Source of the DNA: Kingdonia uniflora
Lineage: Eukaryota; Streptophyta; Magnoliopsida; Ranunculales; Circaeasteraceae
Length of the DNA stretch: 64,000 nt
Assembly: GCA_014058105.1 (NCBI GenBank)
Contig: JACGCM010000679.1
Coordinates: 1,292,516-1,356,515, forward strand
Direction of reading: 5' to 3'
The position numbers and the translations under genes are program-made. This document shows positions 33,439 through 44,030 of the stretch, piece by piece (within the stretch, counting starts at the first letter, position 1; each line of letters starts with the position of its first letter). The notes below the pieces were generated by a model. It saw nothing but the letters and a program-made list of their open reading frames with translations. It ran no database searches and was not told where the DNA came from.

Positions 33439-33960
33439 TGTAGTCCTGTGATTCCTCTCACGAACAATAATGAGTGTACGTTCATTTTGGGCTTGATACT
33501 TCCTGCCGGAGGATGGCACCACTCGACTCTCTTTGGGTTTCTCTCTGTCTCCTTGCCTTAGCTAGTTGTCTCTAAAAGAGGACAAAAAAGAGGCAGTAGC
33601 AGCAGTAGAAGAAGAAGAAGAAGATCCTCTTTAGGCTACTTCCCTACTTCTACTTATAGGGAAGATTTGACCTAGGAGGGCCCCTGTTCACTTGCTCTAT
33701 GTAATTCCTAAGATGTCTCTTCAGGGTCATAGGCTTCTATACTTCCATGTGGGCAGGGAACTAACTAACGGATCGTCATCGGCTGTAGTTGCAATGGCTC
33801 TATGGTCGTTATATGAGTCCCAGCTCGAGACCTATTTGTCCTTAGATGGGAGCTCGTAAGATGACCTGGATGTTCAGCGATAGCTGGAGTACTTCTTCTT
33901 TTAGTGGTGGGATCATATAGCGACCATCTACCTCGTTACTAGTGGGAGCGTGCTCCTACA
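33439..33960 (-). repeat. Tat1 5' LTR
   Basis: 522 bp, plus-strand ends TGTAGTCC...CTCCTACA (canonical TG...CA), with the target duplication CAACT right after it (33961-33965). Minus-strand TATAAGTA (33651-33658) is the likely core promoter. It aligns with 1332-1832. Confidence 0.88.
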
Positions 33961-34252
33961 CAACTTATATTTATTTATAATAAATAGGGGAAAACATTAA
34001 ACAAATAAATAAATAAATAGACTATGTGTCACTTCAAATGGTGTTGTACCAATTGAATTGATGCACAACGAATTTAACAACAATGAGAATGTGGGACTTT
34101 GACAGATTCTGACCGATACTCATCTCTACATATAGCGCCTGATTACATGAATAAGAGTACAATTTGAGTGGTAGCGATCCTAAAAGGGTGTTTTTAAACA
34201 ATTTGGATCACTAACATAGCTGTTAGCAATACCTAACGTATTGCTGATGCTC
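33961..34252. mobile_element. Tourist-like MITE, right fragment
   Basis: Starts with the Tat1 duplication CAACT and ends with the inverted terminus TATTGCTGATGCTC, followed by TAA (34253-34255). It contains an AAATA-rich stretch (33965-34018). It pairs with 1165-1331. Confidence 0.68.
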
Positions 34253-34255
34253 TAA

Positions 34256-34500
34256 GAATGAAGAAACCTATAGTAGAATAGGCATAGATATCCTGGAACA
34301 AGGAAGTTATCCCTAGGAATTACATGAAGGCTAGAAATTTCTTAGTGGGACAAGTGCAAGTTCCGACTATATCTTCTGCAGATGCACTTATGACAATACA
34401 TTGCTGGAATAGATTGATAAAGTACATTGCCAACTTAACCTCAACAAGACTTATGTAAGCAACCCCTAGTCCTTACTTCAGAAATCGCAAAGTAAGATAG
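34256..34500 (+). other. Probable continuation of the LINE remnant
   Basis: Lies directly after the MITE duplication and before the copia LTR. A weak plus-strand frame (SWNKEVIPRNYMKARNFL) is reminiscent of the IPR(K/H)xxFxLW block before the zf-RVT finger. There are many stops, and the match is too short to be sure. Confidence 0.3.
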
Positions 34501-34743
34501 TGTTAGGAGTTGGCTCTGGCCTAAAGTGGGAACCCAACTGGGTTGGAGTGTTCTACTAGACTCCTAAGAAGCCCATATACCATTAGGATTTATGGGGAGA
34601 GTTTGAGTGAAAGTATATAACCCTATTAAGGGTTAAGTATTTGTAACCATAGAGAAACACATCTATCAATAATATCTCTTTACTCTTTTTCTATAATTAT
34701 GTCAGTGTTATGATTGTCTAGCTGAATAGAATATTATCCAACA
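34501..34743 (+). repeat. Copia1 5' LTR
   Basis: 243 bp. It shares GGAACCCAACTGGGTTG, GTATATAACCCTATTAAGGG and TTGTAACCATAGAGAAACAC with the 3' LTR. TATATAA at 34614-34620 is the likely TATA box. The sequence that follows (CCTTATCAGCAC) is in PBS position and resembles copia leaders that read TTATCAGCACG. Confidence 0.85.
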
Positions 34744-36567
34744 CCTTATCAGCACTAGGAAGAGCTAATGGATCAAAAGGGATAAAATGAGCTTTCCAAC
34801 AAGTATTTTTTTTAGATTTTTTTAGCGTTATAAAGAGGTATATTTTATTAAATTTCATTTATTATGTATTTATTGTATGATCAATCATATAGGATATGCA
34901 GATCTGAGTTTGTAAATTAATATGTTTTTTTTTTCAAAATTATTAAACCTATTTAAATGATTTTTACCCTTATGAAAGAGCAATTTTCAAACTAAAATTT
35001 GGATTGTTCTAGTTTTTAGCCTGACGCACATATTATTTTGTTGCGTAACCAACTATATAACAATCACGTCCATATATCACACTTCTTCAGGAGAGGTCCC
35101 TGTCGTTGGGAAAATGGCATAGAAATTGGGTAGTTTACGGCCAAAAACATAAATTTTTACAGCGTATTAGGTCATGATGACGTCAACTAGGGCTTTGCTT
35201 CCTTTTAATTTTAAATTAATTTAGACATTATGATGACGTCACCCGATCCAGATCCATATTTTGAAAATTGGACCTGGATCACACCTAATCTACAAAATCA
35301 GACCAGATCTATTTTTCTAACGTGGCAGGTGGGGTCCACCCCTGCTGACGTGGTAGACCTGTGTCATGGACATGTGGCATATTGACATGGCAGAAGGGCT
35401 TACCTTGTTGAGGTGGCAGACACGTGTCATGGACACATGGCATGCTAATATGGTGGGTAGGGCCCACTCCTTGCTGACGTGGCAGACACGTGTCATGGGC
35501 ACGTGGTAGGTGGGGCCCACTCTTACTGACGTGGCAGATACGTGGCATGTAGGACCCACATATGTGTTGTAGCAGTGACATGTGTCACCACATGGTAATG
35601 ATACGTAGCAGTGATATGTGTTACCACAGAGTGATGACACGTGGCATCACTATAGCAGTGACACATATTACCATAGGGGTGATGACATGTGGCATACTAG
35701 TTTGACCGAGTCAAATCAATCCAGACCAGTCAACAGACCGGTTCCAACACTAAAATTAGCTTTTAAAGCCTAATTTTTAGTTAAATTTAGTGAAAATAAA
35801 ATTAAAAAAAATCCTATTAATTGGACCTACCCCTCGGGGGTTTTTTCAACAGGTACCTTATATAGGAAAACTGACTAACTTATATGCGATATAAGAATAT
35901 ATATTAATACCTATTTAAAAATCTTACGATAACTTATAGGATATTAAGGGTATGCCCCTAAGATACTAATTATCTTGACCAAGGATAAAAGATAATACGA
36001 AAACCAAGACTAATTTAGAATACGGCTAGGAGTCATATCCAAATCACGGTTAAATGTCAAGAACAAATAATTAGAGATCAATTAGGAATTGACTTAGTCT
36101 TATTTCATAAAAACTTGGTGTCTAAGGAACTAATTTTACGAATTATGGTACAATTAGATGTTACTTGATAACATTTTGAGGTATATAGGCACTAATAAAA
36201 ACCTATAATACCCTAAAATATTAGTTTAAAGACAAGACTAATTTACCTACCTTGTAAACTCAATAGACTTTGGGGTGGGACCACTTATCATCTAAACATC
36301 TAATACCCCTCATATTCGTAGCAAATGGGTCAATTGGCTAGAATATACAAACCTTATAGAACTTTAGGGATTATAGCATCCTAGCTATTAGAATAAGGAT
36401 AGTAACATCGAGTAATTTTGAATAGATGTCTTGGTTAAGACTCTATTAAAACACACTTTAAAGTTAAGATCACCATTTTATGGGGTAAAGTTGGGATTTA
36501 ACGCTTAATAGGAACTCGTGAGTATAAAACCATGAACAAGGTTCACTTGCAAGTAATGATTGGGAAT
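34744..36567 (+). other. Copia1 leader, 5' part
   Basis: Noncoding leader between LTR and gag. It is alignable in patches with the Copia2 leader (GATTTTTACCCTTA, AGCAATTTTCAAACTAAAAT, TGATGACGTCA). It includes the ACGT-motif repeats described separately (35170-35700). The remainder, 35700-36567, is AT-rich with no motif. Tat2 inserted at 36568. Confidence 0.6.
35170..35700 (+). repeat. Imperfect tandem repeats rich in ACGT-core motifs
   Basis: Two perfect TGACGTCA palindromes (35178-35185 and 35234-35241) are followed, from 35315, by irregular repeats of about 60 to 70 bp built from GCTGACGTGGCAG, ACACGTGTCATGG, CACGTGGCATG and GGTGGGGCCCAC. These contain G-box (CACGTG) and TGACGTGG sequences, the binding sites of plant bZIP factors. 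The same kind of block occurs in Copia2 (62790-62990). Transcriptional use is inference. Confidence 0.7.
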
Positions 36568-36676
36568 TGTAGGGGCGTAATCTCATAGAGAGGAGTTCGT
36601 GCCCTTACGCCGTAGGATTAAGTTTGTTATAAGGGGTTTGCACGTAAGTCGACTAATAATATAAGGTTATACTACA
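36568..36676 (-). repeat. Tat2 3' LTR remnant
   Basis: Matches 41581-41690: TGTAGGGG, AATCTC, AGAG, TTCGTGCCCTTACGCCGT, TTATAAGGGGTTTGCACGTA and AGTCGACTA are shared with few changes. Similarity stops at about 36676, where integrase coding sequence begins on the minus strand. Confidence 0.82.
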
Positions 36677-37201
36677 TGAATGCCCCTTCTTCTCGTTGAC
36701 ACGTTTCTTAAGATCATCGACTATAGTTTTGTTGATGGCTTCGACTTGCCCATTTCCTTGCAGGTAATACGGTATGGATGGAGAGAAGATGATGTTGCAT
36801 TTCTTGAGAATTGTTCGAACCTTATTCCTGACAAACTGTGGTCCGTTGTCGCATCGAATCATATGTTGGCAGCCGAAGCGTGTGATGATATTTTCCCATA
36901 TGAATTTGGTAACCTCTCCTTCTATAGTTTGACATAATGGTACGACTTTGACCCATTTAGTAAAATAATTTGTGGTGACTAGGATGTATTATCTTCTTCC
37001 CGAAGCTTTTTGGAAGGTGCCTTCCAGATCGATGGCCCATATTTTAAAGGGCCAAGCTACTTGGCTACAGTGAAGATCTAGCAATGGGATTTTAATATCG
37101 TGGGAATGACATTGGCATTTGTCGTAGTGCTTCACATATTCTTTGGCATGCTTCTTCATGTTTGGCCAAAACAATCCTTGTGTTATTGCACGGAGAGCCA
37201 T
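36677..37201 (-). pseudogene. Tat2 integrase fragment
   Basis: From 37201 leftwards: ALRAITQGLFWPNMKKHAKE and HYDKCQCHSHD (zinc finger, CxxC changed to CQC), WPFKIWAIDLEGTF (first catalytic Asp), then after a frame break IRCDNGPQFV (second Asp) and LQGNGQVEAINKT (third acidic Glu). All three catalytic residues are visible, but the frames are interrupted at about 36870-36990 and the C-terminal domain is deleted. Confidence 0.82.
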
Positions 37202-38357
37202 AGATCGGCCGGCGGTGTGGGATCTACAATTCCCTTCGTGTAGCTTGGTAATGATAGTGGCAGCTTCTTATTGAGATTATATGCATTTGAGGTATACTCC
37301 GTTTGGTGATTTGTGGTGTAAACTACCTTTGAAAATGGTGTACCTTCAGTAATTTTTCAATAAGGACCGCTTTGCTTTAGGATCCTCTGGTAATGTGAAA
37401 TGGTTGAAGTACGCGAGGAAAGGTATGCGCCAGCCTTCAAGATCGAGACTCTCGCCCCCAGTATTGATGGCATTAATTTCCATCTGGTTGATACTAAGGG
37501 AGTTCGATTACTTGGCCTTATTGTTGGTATACTCAAAATTTAGTTTGAGTGCCTTTTCGATACAGTCATTTAACGGTGTGACCAGTACGATACCTATCCC
37601 AGAACCGTTTGAGCCTGCAGGCCCATTTGTGAACAAACGCCATCCTGTATTAGGGTTTCAAGGGTCATTATGCTCTGGCTGGTCTTCTGGTAGGTCATCT
37701 CTATGTTCTTACCAATCTGTGTCTTCGACGGGGAAGTCGGCCAGGAAATTGGCGATTGCCTAACCTTTTGGGGATACATGTTTCACAAAATTTATATCAT
37801 GCTCACCAAGGTTGATGGACCATTGTTGTACCCGTCTGGATTTATCTTTCTTAGCAAGGACTTCTCGAAAGGGGTAGCTAGTGATTATATAGATATGGTG
37901 TGCTTAGAAATAGGGTTTGAGTTTACATGATGTGTAAACTAGGGTAAGAAGAAGTCTCTCAAGTTTGGTATATCATGTTTCGGCTAGTGTTAGAGTTTTA
38001 CTAATAAATTAAACAGGTTTCTCGATGCCTACCTCACTTCGGATAAGGACCGAGCTAATAGACTCATTTTTAACTGCAAGATAGAGGGAAAGTACCTCGC
38101 CTTCGACCGGGGTGCTCATAACAGGTGGTTGGCCAAGGTAAATCTTGAGTTCAAGGAAAGCTTATTCCCATTCGGGGTGTCCAATTAACGTCGGGGTCTT
38201 TCTTCTTGGTTTTATGGATGCCTTATTTACATAGGAGGGAGAATAACCAGGCGCATCAGTATGAGGATTTGGATATGAAGCAGTTTAGGGCAGCTATTTT
38301 CCTTGCTACCTTCTGGACATCTTTCTTGGTTTGGGGAGAAGGCATATCGACGAGGGC
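37202..38357 (-). pseudogene. Tat2 RNase H region
   Basis: Short minus-strand pieces with RNase H character lie between integrase and RT (for example the 37594-37779 frame, GVCSQMGLQAQ, a shifted copy of the WRLFVNGxxS block). No continuous frame. The plus-strand open frames over this interval are shadows. Confidence 0.5.
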
Positions 38358-38930
38358 TCAAATTTGGGTTGGGTCGATCTCGATGCCTAGTTTACTAATG
38401 AGGTGGCTAAGGAATTTTCCAGATGAAATACCGAACTGGCATTTGTCTGGGTTTAATTTCATTTGGCATGATCGAAGGATGTGAAAAACTTCGGTCAGGT
38501 CTTGTATATGGGTATTTTTATAAAGGCTCTTGCAAAGCATGTCATCAATATAGACTTCGATTGACTTGCTAAGCAAGAGTTTGAACATTTTAGTAATGAG
38601 GCGCTGGTAAGTCGTGCCCGCGTTTTTGAGCCCGAAGGGCATTACGTTGAAATAGTATAACCCATGTTCGGTGATAAGGAAGTTTTAATTTGATCATCAG
38701 GGAAATGGGGTACCTGATTGTAACCCGAGGTCGTATCCATCATGAAAATGAGTTCATGGCCCGATGTGGCATCGAGAAGTACTGAAATAATTGGGAGGGG
38801 GAAGCTATCCTTTGGCATGTGCTTATTAAGATCAGTGAAGTCGACTCAAATTAGGATCTTGCTACAGTGACGATGTTCAAGATCTAATCAACATATTTGA
38901 CCTCGCGTATGAATCCTGCAGCTAAGAGCT
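38358..38930 (-). pseudogene. Tat2 reverse transcriptase
   Basis: The minus-strand frame 38642-38358 reads MPFGLKNAGTTYQRLITKMF, then EVYIDDMLCKS with the YIDD catalytic box intact, then LNPDKCQFGISSGKFLSHLI. Upstream, about 38700-38930 holds shifted pieces of the fingers/palm (DATSGHELIFMMDTTSGYNQ). The LTR-proximal half is frameshifted, so no active enzyme is encoded. Confidence 0.82.
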
Positions 38931-39390
38931 TTTCAACCTTGAGGTTTATCGCATCTTGAATCCTCGGGGCTAAGGTACGTTTCTTTGGTTTGACAAGCAT
39001 TGATTTAAGAATAAGGTCGAGTCGGTGGTAGGTGAGATTGTGGTCGATCCCAGGAATCTAGTAGAATCTTCAGGCGAAGCCGTCTTTGTTGAATCGAAGG
39101 AATTTGGCAAGCTAATTTTTTTTGTCATTTGCCAAGGAGCTGCTAATAAATATGCCTCAACCAGGGCCATCGAGTTCAATATACACTATAAGTTCAATGG
39201 TCGGTGGGTTGGTGTATGGGGTCGATGGGTTGGGGAGTGTGAGTTGCTGTGATTGCTATGGTCTTACAAGTTCTGTGATCGATTTTTGGATGCTCGCAGG
39301 ATTGAGCCAATCTTTGAGATCCTTTCATGTCCCAAGTGCCACATGGGGTGGTAAAATGTAGAACTTGGTGATAGGTCAAAGGTATGGCCT

Positions 39391-39873
39391 TCATGGCGTG
39401 GAGCCATTCGCGGCATAGAATGTTGAGGTATTATGATTGTTTGTCAATGACAAGGAAGCCGGTTTGTAGACCATTAGGCCGGTGGTGACGTGGAGGATGA
39501 TTCTTCCTACATCGACCTCTATTGAGCCGTTGAAGCCTTTTAGTTTGACATTGGCAGGGGTAATCAGATTAATCTTTTGCATAACTTTGACTGTTTGAAG
39601 GAAAAGCACATCATTTACACTACTGATGTCGACGAGCATTGTGTGGAGAATGAGGTGCTCAACATTTACCATGATGACTAAGGGGTCAGAATGAGGAAAG
39701 TGAACATGAGAGATGTTACAGTCGATGAAAAATATACCTTCGGGTTGAGGATGACGACTGGATTCAGGTAGGAGGACTAGGAGCTTTTGCTGGTAAATAA
39801 GTTTGCAACATTCTTTTACCTGCTTTTGCTTGCTTTGGGTGTAACCACTATCGATATTATTGACTTCGATCAT
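39391..39873 (-). pseudogene. Tat2 protease region
   Basis: A 160-codon minus-strand frame contains LILHTMLVDISSVNDVLF, aligned with the retropepsin LVDSGSSxDILF of Tat elements; the catalytic DSG is DIS here. It is followed by LITPANVKLKGFNGSIEVDV, the usual LxGF(N/S)G block. Protease activity would be lost. Confidence 0.75.
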
Positions 39874-40000
39874 ATGGGCTTTGATGTGTACCTCGTTGGT
39901 CCTGTATTCGAGGCTACCTGAGGCTTGAGATATGATCTATCGAGATAACTGGGGAGGTCGACGATGTACTGGTGCAGGCACCCTGCTTTGAGTATCATCT

Positions 40001-41560
40001 CTAGTAAACGTTGTAAAGTATAACACTTGTTAGTGGGATGACAGTTACAGTTGTGGTTCGGGCAATATGGTTCATCCTTCTTGACTTCGATAAGGTGAGG
40101 GGTTCACCAAATAAGATCGGCATGGATGATTCGTTGTATGGTATTGATGGGGATAGTAAGTTTGGGTAGGACCGACATGCGTTGCTTCTTGGGAGGCTCG
40201 GTGGATTGGGCATCAAAATTGCTATATTTTTAGTTGTCGGTATCGTTATAGACGGGAGCGACCATGGTTGTATTTGATTTTTGTGGCTTATTGTGGTTGT
40301 TGGTGAGGGCATGTCCCTGGCGATTAGTTTTACGGAGACGCTCGAGGTCAATGTATCTATTTACTTTGGACAGCATCTCTTCGAGGGTTCGGAGATTTTG
40401 GAGGACGATGTATTCATTGACGCGGCTGTGGTCGGGCAAGGCATTCGAGTAGGCTAAGATGGCATTCATGCAATCGAGGATATCGACTTTAAGCAATTAG
40501 CCGAGGAAACGCTTGGTAAAGTTCTCGAGTATTTTGGTGGGTATCTTCTGAAAGTGGAAGAAGGCATCTACTCGGACTTTACGGTCATTGTTGAAGGCAA
40601 AATAAGAGATAAACAAATTGGATAGATGTTCAAAGCTTTGAATGGATCCATTGGGGAGGCTATGGTACCTACCACTTGAGAGGGATGTCGGTAAGGCTGG
40701 TAGGGAACATTCTACAGAGGATGTGGTCGGCGGAAGAGTAAAGACTTAAAGCGCTTTGGAACTCGAGTATATAGGATTGCGGATTGGTGTTTTGATATTT
40801 ACAAATTTTCGGGGTATAGAAGCTCGGAAGCACCATGACAACGAGGAGCTTCGGGCAGATGGGATTATTAAGGCAACTCCAAGAGTTTGGAGTGGGCTGG
40901 CACTGATGCGGATGGCAGCGTAGATTTTTTGGCCGATGTCTTATTGGGTCAGATAGGCTTCTCGAGGGGGAGAATGCTAAGGTCATGGGTGGTTGGGAGT
41001 ATGCTCGGTACTGCGTGTGTTCTCCTAGGCATTCCTGGGTAGGACGCCTTAGGGGGTGTCAGAAATTTTGGAGAGTGGAATCGGACGAGTCATCAGAAAT
41101 GGGGATGACGAGGTATATCAAACCTTCGAGTATGTTAGTGGGGGTACCTTTGGTACCAAGGTGAACCGGTGGCACCTTATTATAGGGGTGGGGGCCTAGA
41201 AGCACGCGGGTAGATATGCGAGAGCATACAGGAACTCAGGAATGTACAGCGGCATCCTGGGTTTGTATATGTTGTAGTTCCCGAACTGTGTGGTGTAGCT
41301 TATCGAGAGCTCGGTGTTGTCTATCATTTTCTTCCAAACGGCGTTATCATTCGGCTTTGAGCTCCTGACAGCGGTCTTCGCGTTCGAGGTGAAGTTGGTT
41401 GGTATGACACTCCTCTACCTGAGTGAACTGTTGGCTTATGAGGGCTAGCTGGGCGTAATACCGTCTGCAGGGGTACCGACAATGGTAGAGGTGGAATGGA
41501 GGGTGGGGGCCATCAAATATAGATAGTGGGAGGAAGGAAAAGGGATTAAGGACAGTGGGT
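40001..41560 (-). pseudogene. Tat2 gag
   Basis: A finger at about 40010-40090 reads YCPNHNCNCHPTNKCYTL, matching the YCxxHxxxGHxTxxC pattern with Gly changed to Cys. Upstream 40230-40496 is the capsid C-terminal part (YSNALPDHSRVNEYIVLQNL). The capsid core (40500-40740) and the N-terminal Pro/Ser-rich part (40669-41560) are in other frames with stops. Non-functional. Confidence 0.7.
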
Positions 41561-41563
41561 ATA

Positions 41564-41578
41564 GCACAGATGGCGCCA
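41564..41578 (-). other. Tat2 primer binding site
   Basis: Minus strand TGGCGCCATCTGTGC, two bases inside the 5' LTR end at 41581. It is of the same type as in Tat1 but unmutated. Confidence 0.72.
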
Positions 41579-41793
41579 AATGTAGGGGTTTAATCTCGTA
41601 GAGGGAAATTCATGCCCTTACACCGTGGGATTGAGTTAGTTATAAGGAGTTTGTACGTAAGTCGACTAGCAATATAATGTTATTCTACATGAACGCATTT
41701 GCGTGGAGTCCACGAAATAGGATTCACCACGACCTTTAGCGAGGATTTTAAAAGGGGAACTGAATATATATATATAAAAAAAAAATTTAAGCC

Positions 41794-42210
41794 TGAGGTA
41801 TTCTATTCGAATAGATTTAATAGATTTATGGTATTTCTGCCTAAGGTGTTTTATTTGAAAAGATTTTTATTCTAATCGAATACATTTATTTTATTCGAGC
41901 AGAAACTATTTCTGTTTGAACAGAGGTGCGATTCAGCCTTTTTCCTTTAGGCGGTGATTGTATTTTTAAGGGGTATTTTGCCTCGAGATGCGTTCTTTTA
42001 GTATTTTAAGTTTCCTAGTATATAAAGGGGACTTAGTTTATTTATTTTCTATGTTAGATCTAGAGATATGTTCTAAGGAAGAAGCTTAGGGTTTAGAGTT
42101 TATTTGTTGTAATTACTTGGATAATACAATTGAATCTCTTATTTGTCCTATCTAATTTGGCGTTCTTCGTACTTTTCTACTAACAAAAGCTTCTCAATCG
42201 TATTGTGGAT
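41794..42210 (+). repeat. Gypsy3 5' LTR
   Basis: Shares TATTCTATTCGAATAG-type repeats, GTGCGATTCAGCC, TTTTGCCTCGAGATG, CCTAGTATATAAAGGGGACT and GAAGCTTAGGGTTTAGAG with 44480-44907. TATATAAA at 42019-42026 is a clear TATA box. The outer boundary is uncertain by 10 to 20 bp. Confidence 0.78.
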
Positions 42211-42214
42211 TAAG

Positions 42215-42224
42215 TGGTATCAGC
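42215..42224 (+). other. Gypsy3 primer binding site
   Basis: TGGTATCAGC shortly after the 5' LTR, the initiator tRNA-Met type with the last bases changed. Confidence 0.72.
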
Positions 42225-42602
42225 TTTCTAGTTGTGATTCTCGGGGGGTTTGATTATGGTTTATGGTCAAACAAACGAAGGAGAAGCTAGTGAGTCGGTT
42301 GAAGATCCACCGCAAACCTAATTCGAAGAAGAAGGGCGATTTGGAGATGGGCGATTCCAACGATTAAATCACAACTTTGGGAACGACAGTTTCTGCCCTA
42401 ACTTCTACTGTATGGGAGTTAGTTGAACAATTGCGTCTTATAAACCTCACGAAGGCTTCCGCTTCGGGGAAACGGCAAGGCCGCTCGAAGAAGAAAGGGG
42501 TTATGGGGTTATGGTGACAAGCATACTACGAAGATCAATAGTGATTCTAGTGATGCTAAATCCGATGAGGAGCGATCGGTTATTGGTAAGTCCACGAATC
42601 CT
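42225..42602 (+). pseudogene. Gypsy3 leader and broken gag N-terminus
   Basis: An ATG at 42256 opens a frame that meets TAA after about 22 codons. The sequence up to 42602 holds further short Lys/Arg- and Ser-rich pieces typical of gag N-termini. The long ORF opens only at 42603, so the natural gag start is probably lost upstream. Confidence 0.45.
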
Positions 42603-44030
42603 ATGGATAATCTTCGTATTAGTTTTAAGATTGAAATTTCGGTATTTGACGGTACGATCGATGTCGAGATATTGGATAACTGGTTAGATAAGTTAGAAAC
42701 ATATTTTTCAGTTTACAAATACTCCAATGCTCAGCAAATATGCTTTGATACGTTAAAATTCGTAAGTCATGCACTCAAGTGGTGGAAATCTTATCAGAAA
42801 CTCCACGATGTAGGAGATTTGGGTTGGAAAGAATTCAAGGTTTTAGTGCGAAAGCAGTTTTATCCGATTGGGTATGAGCAAAAGAGATGGTATACATGGC
42901 ATAATTTGTGCCAAAAGATTGAGCAATCCGTACAGGAGTACACTACGGCATTTCATAACCATGCTTTGGTTTTGGACATTGATGTGGATGAGTATGAGGT
43001 GTTCATGAAGTGCACGGGGGGTTTGTCGGAGTCCATTAGGAGAGAGTTAAAGCTCATTACTGTGGCCAATATCGAAGACGCTACCGTGAAGGCAATTGCC
43101 ATTGAAGGCAAGTACTTGAAGAGTGACAAAGAAGACGGCAAGATCATGTCTGGGTACAAGTCTAGTTGGAAAAATGAGCATAAGGGGGAGGCCAAAGGAG
43201 ATGAGTCTTCATCCAAAGAATTTCATTGCAATCATTGTCAGGCGAGTGGGCATCTTTTCGATTATTGTTGGAAACTTCACCCGGAGCTTAGGCAAAAGGA
43301 GGAGAAGTGCAATAAAGAGAAATATGTACTAGTCGTTGAGGTTGTTGACCTTTCGGATTTAGATAAACCGAATCCTAAGCTTACACTTATATTTCAGCAA
43401 ACTTTGGCTACCGAGGAGAAGAGTCGGGAAGAGCTTTCTTATGTCAGTACTCAGATAAAGCAGAGTTTGGTCAAGGCCATTATGGATCCAGGTAGTCAGA
43501 AAAATTTAATTTCTGAGATGTTGGTAAAGAAGATGGGTTTTACGACTACAGCTCATCCTAAGCCGTATGGTTTGAGGTGGATTCATAAAGGTGTGGATGT
43601 GATGATCACAAAGCAGTGTACATTTAAGTTTGCAATTTCTGAGAAGTTTATTAACAAGGTAACGTGTGAGGTGGTTCCTTTGGATGTGTGTCAGGTAATC
43701 TTGGGTAGCCCTTATCTTTGGGGCCGAGATGCAATTTATTACCGTAGAGCTCGCAAGTATCGTTTTGTGAAGGAGGGAAAGGAGTTCCATATCAATGCTT
43801 GTAAGGAGCAAGTCACTACGTCAAATTTGGTAATGGCGACTCAGGTAAAGCGGTTGGTTAATGCGAGCGGCAAGTTTGTGCTATTGGTACGACCGGTTCA
43901 AGAGGGTATCTCGGCTCGAGTGTTGTCTCCAATGAAAACATTTTATAAGCAACAAACCAACTTGAGAAAGATGCAAGAGGTGGTTGTGGTATATACAGAT
44001 CACAAACCATTCCAGTTTTTAGCTACATAG
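42603..44030 (+). CDS. Gypsy3 gag-protease ORF fused to an RNase H fragment
   Basis: 475 codons from ATG 42603. Residues about 10-120 are a retrotrans_gag domain (VFDGTIDVEILDNWLDKLE, WWKSYQKLHDV, YTWHNLCQKIEQSVQEYT). A zinc knuckle near residue 208 reads CNHCQASGHLFDYCWKLHPE (CX2CX3GHX4C, complete). A retropepsin-like segment near residue 296 reads AIMDPGSQKNLIS, with DPG instead of D(S/T)G. Near residue 440 the frame passes from SARVLSPM into KTFYKQ...VVVVYTDHKPFQFLA, the middle of RNase H, showing an in-frame deletion of RT. It is open over its full length but unlikely to be functional as a protease. Confidence 0.7.
   Translation: MDNLRISFKIEISVFDGTIDVEILDNWLDKLETYFSVYKYSNAQQICFDTLKFVSHALKWWKSYQKLHDVGDLGWKEFKVLVRKQFYPIGYEQKRWYTWHNLCQKIEQSVQEYTTAFHNHALVLDIDVDEYEVFMKCTGGLSESIRRELKLITVANIEDATVKAIAIEGKYLKSDKEDGKIMSGYKSSWKNEHKGEAKGDESSSKEFHCNHCQASGHLFDYCWKLHPELRQKEEKCNKEKYVLVVEVVDLSDLDKPNPKLTLIFQQTLATEEKSREELSYVSTQIKQSLVKAIMDPGSQKNLISEMLVKKMGFTTTAHPKPYGLRWIHKGVDVMITKQCTFKFAISEKFINKVTCEVVPLDVCQVILGSPYLWGRDAIYYRRARKYRFVKEGKEFHINACKEQVTTSNLVMATQVKRLVNASGKFVLLVRPVQEGISARVLSPMKTFYKQQTNLRKMQEVVVVYTDHKPFQFLAT

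Larger units (their letters stand above)
1332..33960 (-). mobile_element. Tat-type Ty3/gypsy LTR retrotransposon (Tat1), with nested CACTA
   Basis: The element lies on the minus strand: 5' LTR at 33439-33960, gag, protease, RT, RNase H and integrase running leftwards to about 27487, a long 3' noncoding part with tandem repeats and an antisense ORF, a polypurine tract, and the 3' LTR at 1332-1832. It is flanked by the perfect 5 bp duplication CAACT (1327-1331 and 33961-33965). Without the CACTA insertion (2731-22284) it is about 13.1 kb. RT and gag have stops and frameshifts, so it is not autonomous. The pol sequence style, long 3' region and antisense ORF fit the Tat lineage. Confidence 0.88.
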
